Source: Marixanthomonas ophiurae (lineage in GTDB: Bacteria; Bacteroidota; Bacteroidia; Flavobacteriales; Flavobacteriaceae). From it: a DNA stretch of 64,000 nucleotides. Location of the stretch: positions 1,488,001 through 1,552,000 of the forward strand of contig NZ_QVID01000001.1 in the NCBI RefSeq assembly GCF_003413745.1, given 5' to 3'. The position numbers and the translations under genes are program-made. The notes beneath the pieces are model-generated. The model made no database searches. It was not told where the DNA came from and worked only from the letters and a program-made list of their open reading frames with translations. How positions within the stretch are numbered: position 1 is the stretch's first letter; every line of letters starts with the position of its first letter. Of the stretch, positions 1 to 7,325 are shown one piece after another.

Positions 1-174
1 AAACCTTTTGAAGCCATTCATACCACTATTCATTTAGAAGGTGCCATTGACGAAGAGAAAGCTATACGTGCGGCGGCTTTAAGCTTTGAGAAATACTGTT
101 CTGTTTCCTTAACATTGGAAGGAAATGTAGCCATTACGTACGATATAATCTTGAACGGAAAAAAAATATCTTAA
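1..174 (+). CDS. OsmC/Ohr family protein (C-terminal part)
   Basis: The frame is already open at base 1 and ends at TAA 172-174, so only the last 57 residues are seen. They match the C-terminal half of an OsmC fold: the stretch DEEKAIRAAALSFEKYC contains the second of the two redox cysteines that OsmC/Ohr thiol peroxidases use against organic hydroperoxides. The first cysteine lies outside the window. The peroxide or stress role is family knowledge; the substrate cannot be told here. The next gene has its own likely promoter, so this is probably the end of a separate transcript. Confidence 0.8.
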   Translation, partial: KPFEAIHTTIHLEGAIDEEKAIRAAALSFEKYCSVSLTLEGNVAITYDIILNGKKIS

Positions 175-222
175 AACCTTCATTTTTACAATCATATTGG
201 TAGATGTTTTTTGAAAAAGTAA

Positions 223-230
223 TAAGTTTG
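223..230 (+). promoter_or_regulatory. Candidate -7 element for the Rrf2 gene
   Basis: TAAGTTTG fits the Bacteroidota -7 consensus TAnnTTTG exactly and lies 48 bases before the ATG at 279. No well-spaced -33 TTG is seen; the nearest (197-199) leaves a 23-base spacer, so this is a weak call. Confidence 0.3.
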
Positions 231-278
231 CTTGGGAATTATTGAAATAAGCTAAAATTTTTATACTTTTCAAATAGT

Positions 279-695
279 ATGCTATCTAGAAAAACCAAAT
301 ACGGAATTAAAGCTCTTACCTTTCTTGCAAAGCGTGAGGAAGATGAACCTGTACCTATCTCTGTAATTGCTGAATCTGAAAATATTTCACAAAAATTTCT
401 GGAAAGTATATTACTTAGTATGCGTAAGGCTGGTTTTTTAGGTTCTAAAAAAGGAAAAGGTGGCGGTTATTACCTACTAAAAGAAGCAGCTGAAATAAAA
501 GTTGCAGAAGTTTATAGAATATTGGAAGGCCCAATCGCAATGGTGCCTTGTGTGAGTTTAAATTTTTATGAAAAGTGTGATGACTGCCCTGATGAGGATA
601 CATGTTCGGTACATAAATTAATGATTCAAGTACGAGACAACACCCTGAAAATTTTCGAAAACACCACTGTTGAGGATATTATTATAAGAGAATAA
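279..695 (+). CDS. Rrf2/IscR-type transcriptional regulator
   Basis: A 138-residue protein with the usual Rrf2 layout: N-terminal winged helix (about 1-83, starting LSRKTKYGIKAL, with the GGGYYL wing at 61-66) followed by a cysteine segment with Cys91, Cys100, Cys103 and Cys109. In IscR and RsrR-like members such cysteines bind an Fe-S cluster; the spacing here differs a little from IscR (92/98/104), so cluster type is uncertain. It lies 70 bases upstream of cysH in the same direction, which suggests, as inference, a sulfur-status regulator of the CymR or IscR kind acting on sulfate assimilation. Confidence 0.88.
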   Translation: MLSRKTKYGIKALTFLAKREEDEPVPISVIAESENISQKFLESILLSMRKAGFLGSKKGKGGGYYLLKEAAEIKVAEVYRILEGPIAMVPCVSLNFYEKCDDCPDEDTCSVHKLMIQVRDNTLKIFENTTVEDIIIRE

Positions 696-701
696 TGGTG
701 C

Positions 702-731
702 TTGATTGTAAAGTAAAAAGCTTTATATTTG
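702..731 (+). promoter_or_regulatory. Candidate promoter of cysH
   Basis: TTG at 702-704 and TATATTTG at 724-731 are separated by 19 bases, matching the Bacteroidota -33/-7 arrangement. The cysH ATG follows 34 bases after the -7 element. It lies just past the Rrf2 gene, so cysH can be expressed on its own and may be the regulator's target. Confidence 0.55.
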
Positions 732-764
732 TAAAATCTACTAATCCTATAGGGTAAAGAGGTT

Positions 765-1397
765 ATGAAAAATATTTCTTCAAAAAAGATGCAACTTTTA
801 AATCAAAGTTTACGGTATGAAGCCCCTTCAGAAATTATAAAATTTGCTTTGCAATTTTCTGAAAAACCTTGGCTTACTACTAGTTTTGGTCCTTATTCTG
901 CAGCATTATTATATGCTGCAACACAACAAAAAAAAGACTTGCAAGTAGTTTGGTGCGATACCGGTTATAACACCAATGCAACGTATAGTCACGCACAAAT
1001 TTTAATTGAAAAATTACAATTAAACATCGATATTTTTACACCTAATTATACAACCGCTTATATAGAGAGTATGATTGGTGAGCCTACCATTGATAACCCA
1101 AAGCACGAATTTTTTTCAGAAAAAGTTAAATTAGAACCTTTTCAAGAAGCTCTAAAAAAATACACTCCAGATGTTTGGTTTACCAACCTTAGAAAGCACC
1201 AAACACATTACCGGAAATCGATTGATATTTTAAGCTTTACTGAAGATGGTATTTTAAAAGTCTGCCCTTTTTACCATTTCACAGATGCACAGATCATAGC
1301 GTATATGCAAACGAATAATCTACCAGCAGAATTTGATTATTACGATCCCGTAAAAGCACTCGAAAACAGAGAGTGTGGTATTCATTTTCAAGGCTAA
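765..1397 (+). CDS. cysH: Phosphoadenylyl-sulfate (PAPS) reductase family protein CysH
   Basis: A 210-residue PAPS-reductase-fold protein of assimilatory sulfate reduction, reducing activated sulfate to sulfite in the cytoplasm. Visible are the nucleotide-binding loop (TTSFGPYSAALL, near 38-49), the VVWCDTGYNT strand and the C-terminal ECGIH motif with catalytic Cys204. The Cys-Cys and CxxC pairs that hold a 4Fe-4S cluster in APS reductases are absent, pointing to the cluster-free PAPS type. cysDN, cysC and sulfite reductase genes are not in the window, so the gene is detached from the rest of its pathway here. Confidence 0.88.
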   Translation: MKNISSKKMQLLNQSLRYEAPSEIIKFALQFSEKPWLTTSFGPYSAALLYAATQQKKDLQVVWCDTGYNTNATYSHAQILIEKLQLNIDIFTPNYTTAYIESMIGEPTIDNPKHEFFSEKVKLEPFQEALKKYTPDVWFTNLRKHQTHYRKSIDILSFTEDGILKVCPFYHFTDAQIIAYMQTNNLPAEFDYYDPVKALENRECGIHFQG

Positions 1398-1465
1398 TTT
1401 CAAAATAATTTCTTAATTTTTTCTGAAATATTTATGGTATTTTTCCTTTTCAGAAAAAATACTAT

Positions 1466-2407
1466 ATGATTCCAACTAAAGAAGAGGTTGTTGCTACTTA
1501 CAATCGAGTTAAACCTTTTGTGCATCAAACTCCAGTAATTACTTCAAGTTTGCTAAATAGTTTAGCTGGTGCTGACTTGTATTTTAAGTGTGAAAATTTT
1601 CAGAAAATGGGCGCTTTTAAAATGCGGGGTGCCATTAATGCGATTCAGCAATTATCTGATGACCAAAAAAATACAGGAGTAGTAACACATTCCTCCGGAA
1701 ATTTTGCCCAAGCGTTATCTTTAGCTGCCAAAAATTTAGGAGTTAAGGCATATATTGTAATGCCTTCAAATACACCACAAGTTAAAAAAGATGCGGTGCT
1801 TGGGTATGGAGGAATTATCACAGAATCCCAACCCACCCTTGCCGCTCGTGAAAAAGAAGCAAATCGAATTCAATCTGAAACACGAGCTACCTTTATTCAT
1901 CCTTCCAATAATACAGATGTAATTTTAGGTCAAGGAACTGCAGCGATTGAATTGTTACAAAAGCATCCAGATTTAGATTGCATACTTACACCCGTTGGAG
2001 GTGGTGGATTAATAGCCGGAACAGCCTTAGCAGCTCATTACCTAGCTGAAAAATGTCAAGTAATAGGTAGTGAGCCTTTTGAAGCCGACGATGCTTGGCG
2101 TTCGCTACAAACTGGAAAAATTGAAACTAACGAAACTACAAATACTGTTGCCGATGGGTTGCGCACCAACTTGGGTAATATAAATTTTCCTATTATCAAT
2201 AAACTGGTTGCCCAAATTATACGGGTGGAAGAAACTGAAATCGCTGCTGCCATGAGCCTTATTTGGGAACGAATGAAAATTATTGTGGAGCCTTCTTCGG
2301 CTGTCCCTTTAGCTGCAGTACTCAAAAAGAAAGCATTCTTCAAAAATAAAAAAGTAGGGATTATTATTTCTGGCGGAAATGTAGATTTAAAAAACTTGCC
2401 CTTTTAA
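1466..2407 (+). CDS. PLP-dependent threonine/serine dehydratase or serine racemase-like
   Basis: A 313-residue fold-type II PLP enzyme. Lys52 in GAFKMRGA is the expected Schiff-base lysine, SSGNFAQA is the substrate/PLP-contact loop, and GGGGLIAG binds the PLP phosphate. The length matches the short dehydratases without a C-terminal ACT regulatory domain, that is catabolic threonine dehydratase, serine racemase or threo-3-hydroxyaspartate ammonia-lyase; these cannot be told apart from sequence alone. The regulatory domain of biosynthetic IlvA is missing. It starts 68 bases after cysH with no clear promoter, so co-transcription is possible. Confidence 0.85.
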   Translation: MIPTKEEVVATYNRVKPFVHQTPVITSSLLNSLAGADLYFKCENFQKMGAFKMRGAINAIQQLSDDQKNTGVVTHSSGNFAQALSLAAKNLGVKAYIVMPSNTPQVKKDAVLGYGGIITESQPTLAAREKEANRIQSETRATFIHPSNNTDVILGQGTAAIELLQKHPDLDCILTPVGGGGLIAGTALAAHYLAEKCQVIGSEPFEADDAWRSLQTGKIETNETTNTVADGLRTNLGNINFPIINKLVAQIIRVEETEIAAAMSLIWERMKIIVEPSSAVPLAAVLKKKAFFKNKKVGIIISGGNVDLKNLPF

Positions 2408-2437
2408 AATTGAAAATTTGCGTTACTTTGCCCCCCA

Positions 2438-3532
2438 ATGAATAAAAAACTACTTATACTATTTCTTTTTGCTCCTTTATTTCTTTTTTCACAAGAAGAA
2501 ACACGTTCTGGTTTTTTTATAGATGCCAATTATTTTTACGGCACTATTGTTCGGCACAATAAGGATATTGCTCACTTAGTAACAAATCACCCTCAGGGCT
2601 TAATTTTAGGGTACAACAAAAAAACATTTGGCACAAAACGCTGGCATCGGGAATACAATTATCCTGATTGGGGTTTGTCTTTTGTGCACCAGAATCCAGG
2701 TAATGATATTCTAGGTGAGAATTACGGTCTCTATGGTCACTTTAATTTCTACTTTTTAAAACGAAATATTGTCTTTAGAATTGGTCAAGGTATTGCTTAT
2801 AATACCAACCCATTTAATTTAGAAACCAACTTTAAAAACAATGCTTACGGAAGTGATTTTTTAAGCTCTACCTACTTATTGCTTAATTACAATAAACAAA
2901 ATTTGTTTAAAAATATAGGGTTACAAGCAGGTTTGGCGCTAGTTCATTATTCTAACGGAAATTTTAGAGCTCCCAATTCTAGTACCAACTCATTTACATT
3001 CAATCTTGGATTACAATATGAATTTAAAACAGAAGATCCTGAATACATAACTGATGTAATAGATGAAAAGGTTACAGAGCCTATAAAGTTTAACCTAGTG
3101 TTACGAAGTGGAATTAATGAGAGCGATTATGTGGGGTTAGGTCAACACCCTTTTTTAGTGGTTTCCACTTTTTTAGACAAGAGGATAAGTTATAAAAGTA
3201 AATTTCAAATAGGGGCAGACGTATTTTTTTCAGAATTTCTAAAAAAACAAATTGAATATTTAGTGGCTTCTCAATTAGACAGATCGCTCACTGGTGATGA
3301 AGATTACAAGCGGGTGGGAGTTTTTGTAGGCCATGAACTTACTTTGAACAAATTGGCTATTGTATCACAATTTGGTTACTACGCATATTATCCCTATGAT
3401 TTTGAAGGAAGAACCTACATAAGGGCAGGTTTAAAATATTATCTTACAGACGAGATTTTCGGAACGACCACCTTAAAATCACACGGAGCAAAAGTAGAAG
3501 GGGTAGAGTTCGGAATTGGTTTCAGAATATAG
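2438..3532 (+). CDS. PagL-like outer-membrane lipid A deacylase (acyloxyacyl hydrolase family), copy 1
   Basis: A 364-residue exported protein: signal peptide about 1-19 (LLILFLFAPLFLFSQ), then beta-strand-rich sequence. The region LVHYSNGNFRAPN matches the active-site strand of PagL, the outer-membrane enzyme that removes the 3-O acyl chain from lipid A. His170 and Ser172 line up with PagL His126 and Ser128; the third catalytic residue, Glu140 in PagL, is Asn184 here. It is longer than PagL (about 170 residues), with a second C-terminal half that may form more barrel strands. The GIN lipoprotein starts 3 bases after its stop, and both genes are repeated downstream. Confidence 0.75.
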   Translation: MNKKLLILFLFAPLFLFSQEETRSGFFIDANYFYGTIVRHNKDIAHLVTNHPQGLILGYNKKTFGTKRWHREYNYPDWGLSFVHQNPGNDILGENYGLYGHFNFYFLKRNIVFRIGQGIAYNTNPFNLETNFKNNAYGSDFLSSTYLLLNYNKQNLFKNIGLQAGLALVHYSNGNFRAPNSSTNSFTFNLGLQYEFKTEDPEYITDVIDEKVTEPIKFNLVLRSGINESDYVGLGQHPFLVVSTFLDKRISYKSKFQIGADVFFSEFLKKQIEYLVASQLDRSLTGDEDYKRVGVFVGHELTLNKLAIVSQFGYYAYYPYDFEGRTYIRAGLKYYLTDEIFGTTTLKSHGAKVEGVEFGIGFRI

Positions 3533-3535
3533 AAT

Positions 3536-4291
3536 ATGAAAAAATTATTATACATAAAAGCTATATATTTAATAATGGTTTCCTGTAATTCGGAGAACGC
3601 CCCAGATTGCTTTCAAACTGTCGGTGACCCTGTTACTGAAGAATTCATTGTGGACGATTTCAGTAAAATAAGGATAGAAACCGATGTCGCTTTACAACTA
3701 AAACAAGGGACTACTCAGCAAGTATTGATTAAGGCTGGTGAAAACCTATTGCCGGATATTTCCGTAACTATAGACGGAGAAACATTAGTTATAAAAAATA
3801 ACAACAGTTGTAATTTAGTAAGGGATTATGATAATCTACAGGCTATTGTAACTACACCTAATGTTTCTGAAATAAGGAATGCTTCGTCTCGTAATGTTTC
3901 TGGTAACGGTATGTTGGTTTTTCCAAAATTAACTTTAATCAGTAATACAACTAGTGGAGCAGACGATCCTCGTAAAAGTGGAGATTTTTACCTAAATCTT
4001 CGATGTGAAGATTTTAATGTGTCAGCCAACGGACAAAGTGTTTTTTATATTTCAGGAACAACGCAACAAGCAACTTTGGTATTTAGCGACGAATTTCCCC
4101 GGTTTGAAGGCGAAAACTTCTTGATTGATACGTTAAAAATAAGGCAGAGAAGTGCTAATAAAATGGTTGTCAATCCGGTAGATAGAATTTCAGGTGTCAT
4201 TCAAGGAACAGGCGATGTTATTTTGGTAAGCAGACCATTGGAAATTGATGTAGAAGAATTGTTCACAGGTCGTTTAATCTTTCAGGATTAA
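3536..4291 (+). CDS. GIN-domain (DUF2807) lipoprotein, copy 1
   Basis: A 251-residue lipoprotein: the N terminus MKKLLYIKAIYLIMVSC ends in a lipobox whose Cys17 would be lipidated. The rest resembles the head GIN domain (beta-helix of short strands; motifs FSKIRIETDVALQLKQG and LVIKNNNSCNLVRDY). Function of GIN-domain proteins is not established; many are surface or periplasmic lipoproteins in Bacteroidota. Its stop overlaps the next start as TAATG. It always sits behind a PagL-like gene in this locus, which suggests the two products act together at the outer membrane. Confidence 0.75.
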   Translation: MKKLLYIKAIYLIMVSCNSENAPDCFQTVGDPVTEEFIVDDFSKIRIETDVALQLKQGTTQQVLIKAGENLLPDISVTIDGETLVIKNNNSCNLVRDYDNLQAIVTTPNVSEIRNASSRNVSGNGMLVFPKLTLISNTTSGADDPRKSGDFYLNLRCEDFNVSANGQSVFYISGTTQQATLVFSDEFPRFEGENFLIDTLKIRQRSANKMVVNPVDRISGVIQGTGDVILVSRPLEIDVEELFTGRLIFQD

Positions 4292-5427
4292 TGTATATTT
4301 ATGCCTCGTTTAAAAATATGAAACAACAACTTTCCGTACTTATAGCTTTTCTAGTTACTTGTAGTGTCTTTTCACAGGAAAAAGAACAAAAACCATTCTC
4401 TTTAGAAGCAGACTACTTCTACGGTAGCATTTTAGAACACAACCCAGATATTGCACATTTAATTACAGGGCATCCAAGGGGTTTTATCCTTACCTATAAC
4501 CGAAAAACTTATGGCTTTAATGAGTGGGAGCGTCGCTATCACTACCCGGATTGGGGTTTTACTTTAGCCTACCAAAACTTAAAAAATCAATATTTAGGAG
4601 AAAATGTTGGGTTGTATGGTCATTATAACTGGTATTTTTTTAATAGAAACCTCGTAATACGTTTGGGACAAGGTGTTGCTTACGCAAGCAATCCCTACGA
4701 CCCAGAAACCAACTTTATTAACAATGCTTATGGAACACGCTTTTTAAGTACTACTTTTTTAAAAGCTAATTATGTGAAAGAAAACGTGTATAAAGGGCTT
4801 GGGTTTCAGGCTGGGTTTGGTATAATCCACTATTCTAATGCTAATTTAAGAGCACCAAATAATAGTACAAACACGTGGGCATTCAATGTTGGGCTTAGCT
4901 ATTTGTTTGATCACGAAGAATTTCCCGATTATATTGTAAAAGATGATCCGCCGAGTTCGTCCCACGCCGAAAAGCTAAAGTATAACTTTGTGTTCCGCTT
5001 TGGTTGGAATGAAAGCGATGTGGTTGGGCAAGGACAGTATCCATTTTATGTAGCTTCGGCATTTGTGGATAAGCGAATTAATTATAAAAGTACGTTGCAA
5101 GCAGGTGTAGATGTGTTTTTTGCTGATTTTTTTAAAGAATTGATTTATTACCGCTCTATTGCATATCCAGAAGATAATCTTAGCGGAGATGAAGATTACA
5201 AACGAGTAGGGTTATTTATAGGACACGAACTCCGTTTTAATAAGGTAGCCTTTGTATCTCAATTAGGTTATTATGTTTATTATCCATTCGATTTTGAAAA
5301 CAGAATATATAATCGACTTGGTCTAAAACGATATTTTTATAATGATAAAATTTTTGCTTCAGTAACCGTAAAAGCCCATTGGGCCAAAGCTGAAGGAGTT
5401 GAATTTGGAGTAGGTATCCGTTTATAA
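4291..5427 (+). CDS. PagL-like outer-membrane lipid A deacylase, copy 2
   Basis: A paralogue of the 2438-3532 product with long stretches of near identity (for example HPxGFILTYNRKTYG, NNAYGxxFLSxTxL, SGDEDYKRVGLFIGHEL). Two starts are possible: ATG 4291, which overlaps the previous stop as TAATG, and ATG 4318 (MKQQLSVLIAFLVTCSVFSQ), which gives a cleaner signal peptide. Counting from 4291, His180 and Ser182 match the PagL active site and Asn194 stands at the Glu position, as in copy 1. The middle spacer (residues about 206-222) differs most from copy 1. A role in lipid A remodelling is inferred from the family. Confidence 0.74.
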   Translation: MYIYASFKNMKQQLSVLIAFLVTCSVFSQEKEQKPFSLEADYFYGSILEHNPDIAHLITGHPRGFILTYNRKTYGFNEWERRYHYPDWGFTLAYQNLKNQYLGENVGLYGHYNWYFFNRNLVIRLGQGVAYASNPYDPETNFINNAYGTRFLSTTFLKANYVKENVYKGLGFQAGFGIIHYSNANLRAPNNSTNTWAFNVGLSYLFDHEEFPDYIVKDDPPSSSHAEKLKYNFVFRFGWNESDVVGQGQYPFYVASAFVDKRINYKSTLQAGVDVFFADFFKELIYYRSIAYPEDNLSGDEDYKRVGLFIGHELRFNKVAFVSQLGYYVYYPFDFENRIYNRLGLKRYFYNDKIFASVTVKAHWAKAEGVEFGVGIRL

Positions 5428-6206
5428 TGATTGCTGAAATGATCCAGAAAATGAAAAAATCAATCTTCTTAATTATGTTACTAGCCTTTCTTGGATGTGA
5501 TTCCGATAAGGGATTGAATTGTTTTCAAGCTGCCGGCGATATTGTCCAAGAAGAGTTTGCAGTAGGTACTTTCAGTAAAATTACCGTTTGGGAACGTACC
5601 CAACTTTTTATAAAACAAGGCGATATACAAAAAGTAGTGGTTGAAACCGGTGAAAACCTTTTAAACGACATTGAAGTACAAGTTGAAGATGGTATGCTAA
5701 ACCTTCGTAATAACAACGGTTGCAATTTGGTGCGAGATTATGGATTGACAAAAGTATATGTAACCACTCCAAACATCGATAGAATACGAAACAGTTCAGG
5801 GTTGTCTGTTGAGAGTATCGGCACCTTATCTTTCCCTAATTTAACGTTGATAAGTGAAGATCAGGAAAATGAAGATGAGTATCATATTGATGGAGATTTT
5901 AAGCTCAATCTTCAAGTTGAAAACTTGCAAATAGTAGCCAATGGACTATCCAATTTTTTTCTTACCGGTACTGCAAATACAGCTAACTTTGGCATTTATG
6001 CGGGAGATGTGCGCATTCAAGCCGCAAATCTCTTGGTGGGACAATTAACTATTTTTCATCGTGGCACGCAAGATATGATTGTAAATCCGCAAGAGGCCAT
6101 TCGTGGAAAAATAGTGAGCCTGGGAGATATAATTGCAAAAAACCGACCCCCCATTGTTGAGGTGGAAGCATTATATAGAGGTCGTCTTATTTTTGAGGAG
6201 CAGTAA
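5427..6206 (+). CDS. GIN-domain (DUF2807) lipoprotein, copy 2
   Basis: A paralogue of the 3536-4291 product. The first ATG (5427) overlaps the preceding stop as TAATG, but ATG 5451 begins a typical lipoprotein signal (MKKSIFLIMLLAFLGC) and is the better start. Shared motifs are CFQAAGDIVQEEF, LRNNNGCNLVRDYG and the C-terminal ending YRGRLIFE. It is more diverged from copy 1 than the two PagL-like proteins are from each other. The last 20 bases overlap the convergent gldA gene. Confidence 0.74.
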   Translation: MIAEMIQKMKKSIFLIMLLAFLGCDSDKGLNCFQAAGDIVQEEFAVGTFSKITVWERTQLFIKQGDIQKVVVETGENLLNDIEVQVEDGMLNLRNNNGCNLVRDYGLTKVYVTTPNIDRIRNSSGLSVESIGTLSFPNLTLISEDQENEDEYHIDGDFKLNLQVENLQIVANGLSNFFLTGTANTANFGIYAGDVRIQAANLLVGQLTIFHRGTQDMIVNPQEAIRGKIVSLGDIIAKNRPPIVEVEALYRGRLIFEEQ

Positions 6207-7092
6207 GATCCACAAAGAGTTTTTCCAAGGTTGTGTTTTTCTGATGAAGTTGAAGAATCTTTAATCCATTATCGTGAGCAAAGTCAAAAACAGAACTTCG
6301 CATATCCTTTTCCGAAGAAAAATAGATGTTATAAATAAAATAGCCGCCTGGATTTTCAACTTTTGTAACATTAGGAAGTTGTTGTAAGGCAACCGTTTCA
6401 ACTCGATAATCAAATTCCACTTCCACGATTTGCTGTTGTCCAGACTGTAATTCACTTAGTTTTTTGTCGAGTACTATTTCACCTTTGTTGATAATAATCA
6501 CCCGATCGCAGATAGCCTCCACTTCCTGCATAATATGAGTGGATAACAGCACTGTTTTTTCTTTTCCAATGCTTTTTATCAATTCCCGTATTTCAATTAA
6601 CTGATTTGGATCTAGTCCAGTAGTGGGTTCATCGAGAATAAGTACATCGGGATTATGTAAAAGTGCACTGGCAATACCAACTCGTTGTCGATAGCCTTTA
6701 GAAAGTTGTTGTATTTTTTTATTTGCTTCAAGTACAAGACCGGTACGCTCAATAATAAGCTCTATTTCACTTTTTGGTGTATTGTATATTTCAGCTTGAA
6801 AGTTTAAAAACTCTCGTACATACATATCTAAATACAATGGATTGTGTTCCGGTAAATAGCCTACACTTTTTTGAATGTCGTTATCCTTTTCTGAAACTTT
6901 AAATCCATTAACCGTAGCTATTCCTTCCGAAGCAGGGAGATAGGTGGTTAATATTTTCATCATCGTAGATTTCCCAGCACCATTTGGGCCTAAAAATCCT
7001 ACTATTTCCCCTGCTGAAATTTCAAAAGAAACATTGTTGAGCGCTTTTTGTTCGCCGTAGTTTTTGGTAATATTTGAAACGCTTATTGACAT
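6187..7092 (-). CDS. gldA: Gliding motility ABC transporter ATPase GldA
   Basis: A 301-residue ABC ATPase with Walker A GPNGAGKS (35-42), signature LSKGYRQRVG (near 134), Walker B VLILDEPTTGLD and H-loop THIMQEVE. The sequence is of the GldA kind, the ATP-binding subunit that works with membrane proteins GldF and GldG; in Flavobacterium johnsoniae this transporter is linked to gliding. gldF and gldG are not in the window, as is common. It is transcribed alone, back to back with the aromatic-pathway leader region, and its 3' end overlaps the GIN lipoprotein gene by 20 bases. Confidence 0.85.
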   Translation of the reverse strand: MSISVSNITKNYGEQKALNNVSFEISAGEIVGFLGPNGAGKSTMMKILTTYLPASEGIATVNGFKVSEKDNDIQKSVGYLPEHNPLYLDMYVREFLNFQAEIYNTPKSEIELIIERTGLVLEANKKIQQLSKGYRQRVGIASALLHNPDVLILDEPTTGLDPNQLIEIRELIKSIGKEKTVLLSTHIMQEVEAICDRVIIINKGEIVLDKKLSELQSGQQQIVEVEFDYRVETVALQQLPNVTKVENPGGYFIYNIYFSSEKDMRSSVFDFAHDNGLKILQLHQKNTTLEKLFVDLTAPQK

Positions 7093-7105
7093 ATATCTTT
7101 AAAAA

Positions 7106-7113
7106 CAAAATTA
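7106..7113 (-). promoter_or_regulatory. Candidate -7 element of gldA
   Basis: On the minus strand this reads TAATTTTG, an exact TAnnTTTG match 13 bases before the gldA ATG, implying a very short 5' leader. No clear -33 TTG at the usual spacing. Confidence 0.38.
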
Positions 7114-7180
7114 CATAAATTTATTGCTGTGAAAGATTTAAAATTTATATAAAACCTTTTTAAAATGATTATTTATTAGC

Positions 7181-7188
7181 TACTTTAG
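7181..7188 (+). promoter_or_regulatory. Candidate -7 element upstream of the aromatic leader peptide
   Basis: TACTTTAG matches TAnnTTTG at 7 of 8 positions and lies 18 bases before the leader-peptide ATG (7207), the expected place for a promoter that would make an attenuated leader transcript. Confidence 0.35.
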
Positions 7189-7206
7189 CCCCAAACAAAA
7201 ACACGT

Positions 7207-7251
7207 ATGTACAATCACTCTCTTTATTGGTGGCATCTTTTTAAACTGTAA
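7207..7251 (+). CDS. Aromatic amino acid leader peptide (14 residues)
   Basis: A short frame, ATG 7207 to TAA 7249-7251, encodes MYNHSLYWWHLFKL: two Tyr, two tandem Trp and one Phe in 14 residues. It is followed 39 bases later by a terminator hairpin and then by the DAHP synthase-chorismate mutase gene, the entry enzyme for Tyr, Phe and Trp. This is the arrangement of a transcription attenuator: ribosome stalling at Tyr/Trp codons when charged tRNA is short would free an antiterminator. The peptide itself probably has no other function. Start codon and expression are inferred. Confidence 0.7.
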   Translation: MYNHSLYWWHLFKL

Positions 7252-7257
7252 CCTAGC

Positions 7258-7320
7258 GGGATTATTGTACTTAATATAATTTATATATAAAAGTCCCATT
7301 ATGGGGCTTTTTTTATTTTT
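7258..7320 (+). promoter_or_regulatory. Candidate attenuator: terminator with competing antiterminator arm
   Basis: The terminator is a 7-bp stem, 7291-7297 (AAGTCCC) with 7303-7309 (GGGGCTT), a 5-base loop, then a T-rich run to 7320, ending 5 bases before the structural gene. The left arm can instead pair with GGGATT at 7258-7263, just 6 bases past the leader stop codon (3 G-C, 2 A-U, 1 G-U pairs), which would prevent the terminator. A terminator between a promoter-proximal peptide and the gene it precedes makes sense only as a conditional one. Confidence 0.68.
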
Positions 7321-7325
7321 AAACT

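Noticed and set aside
765-1397. Reading of cysH as an Fe-S APS reductase
   Set aside because: The Cys-Cys and CxxC pairs needed for the 4Fe-4S cluster are absent; only the catalytic ECGIH Cys is present.
1419-1457. Inverted repeat TTTTCTGAAA / TTTCAGAAAA before the dehydratase gene
   Set aside because: The loop is 19 bases and no T run follows; the words TTTCTGAA and TTTCAGAA are very common in this AT-rich window because Ser-Glu codon pairs produce them, so a chance match is likely.
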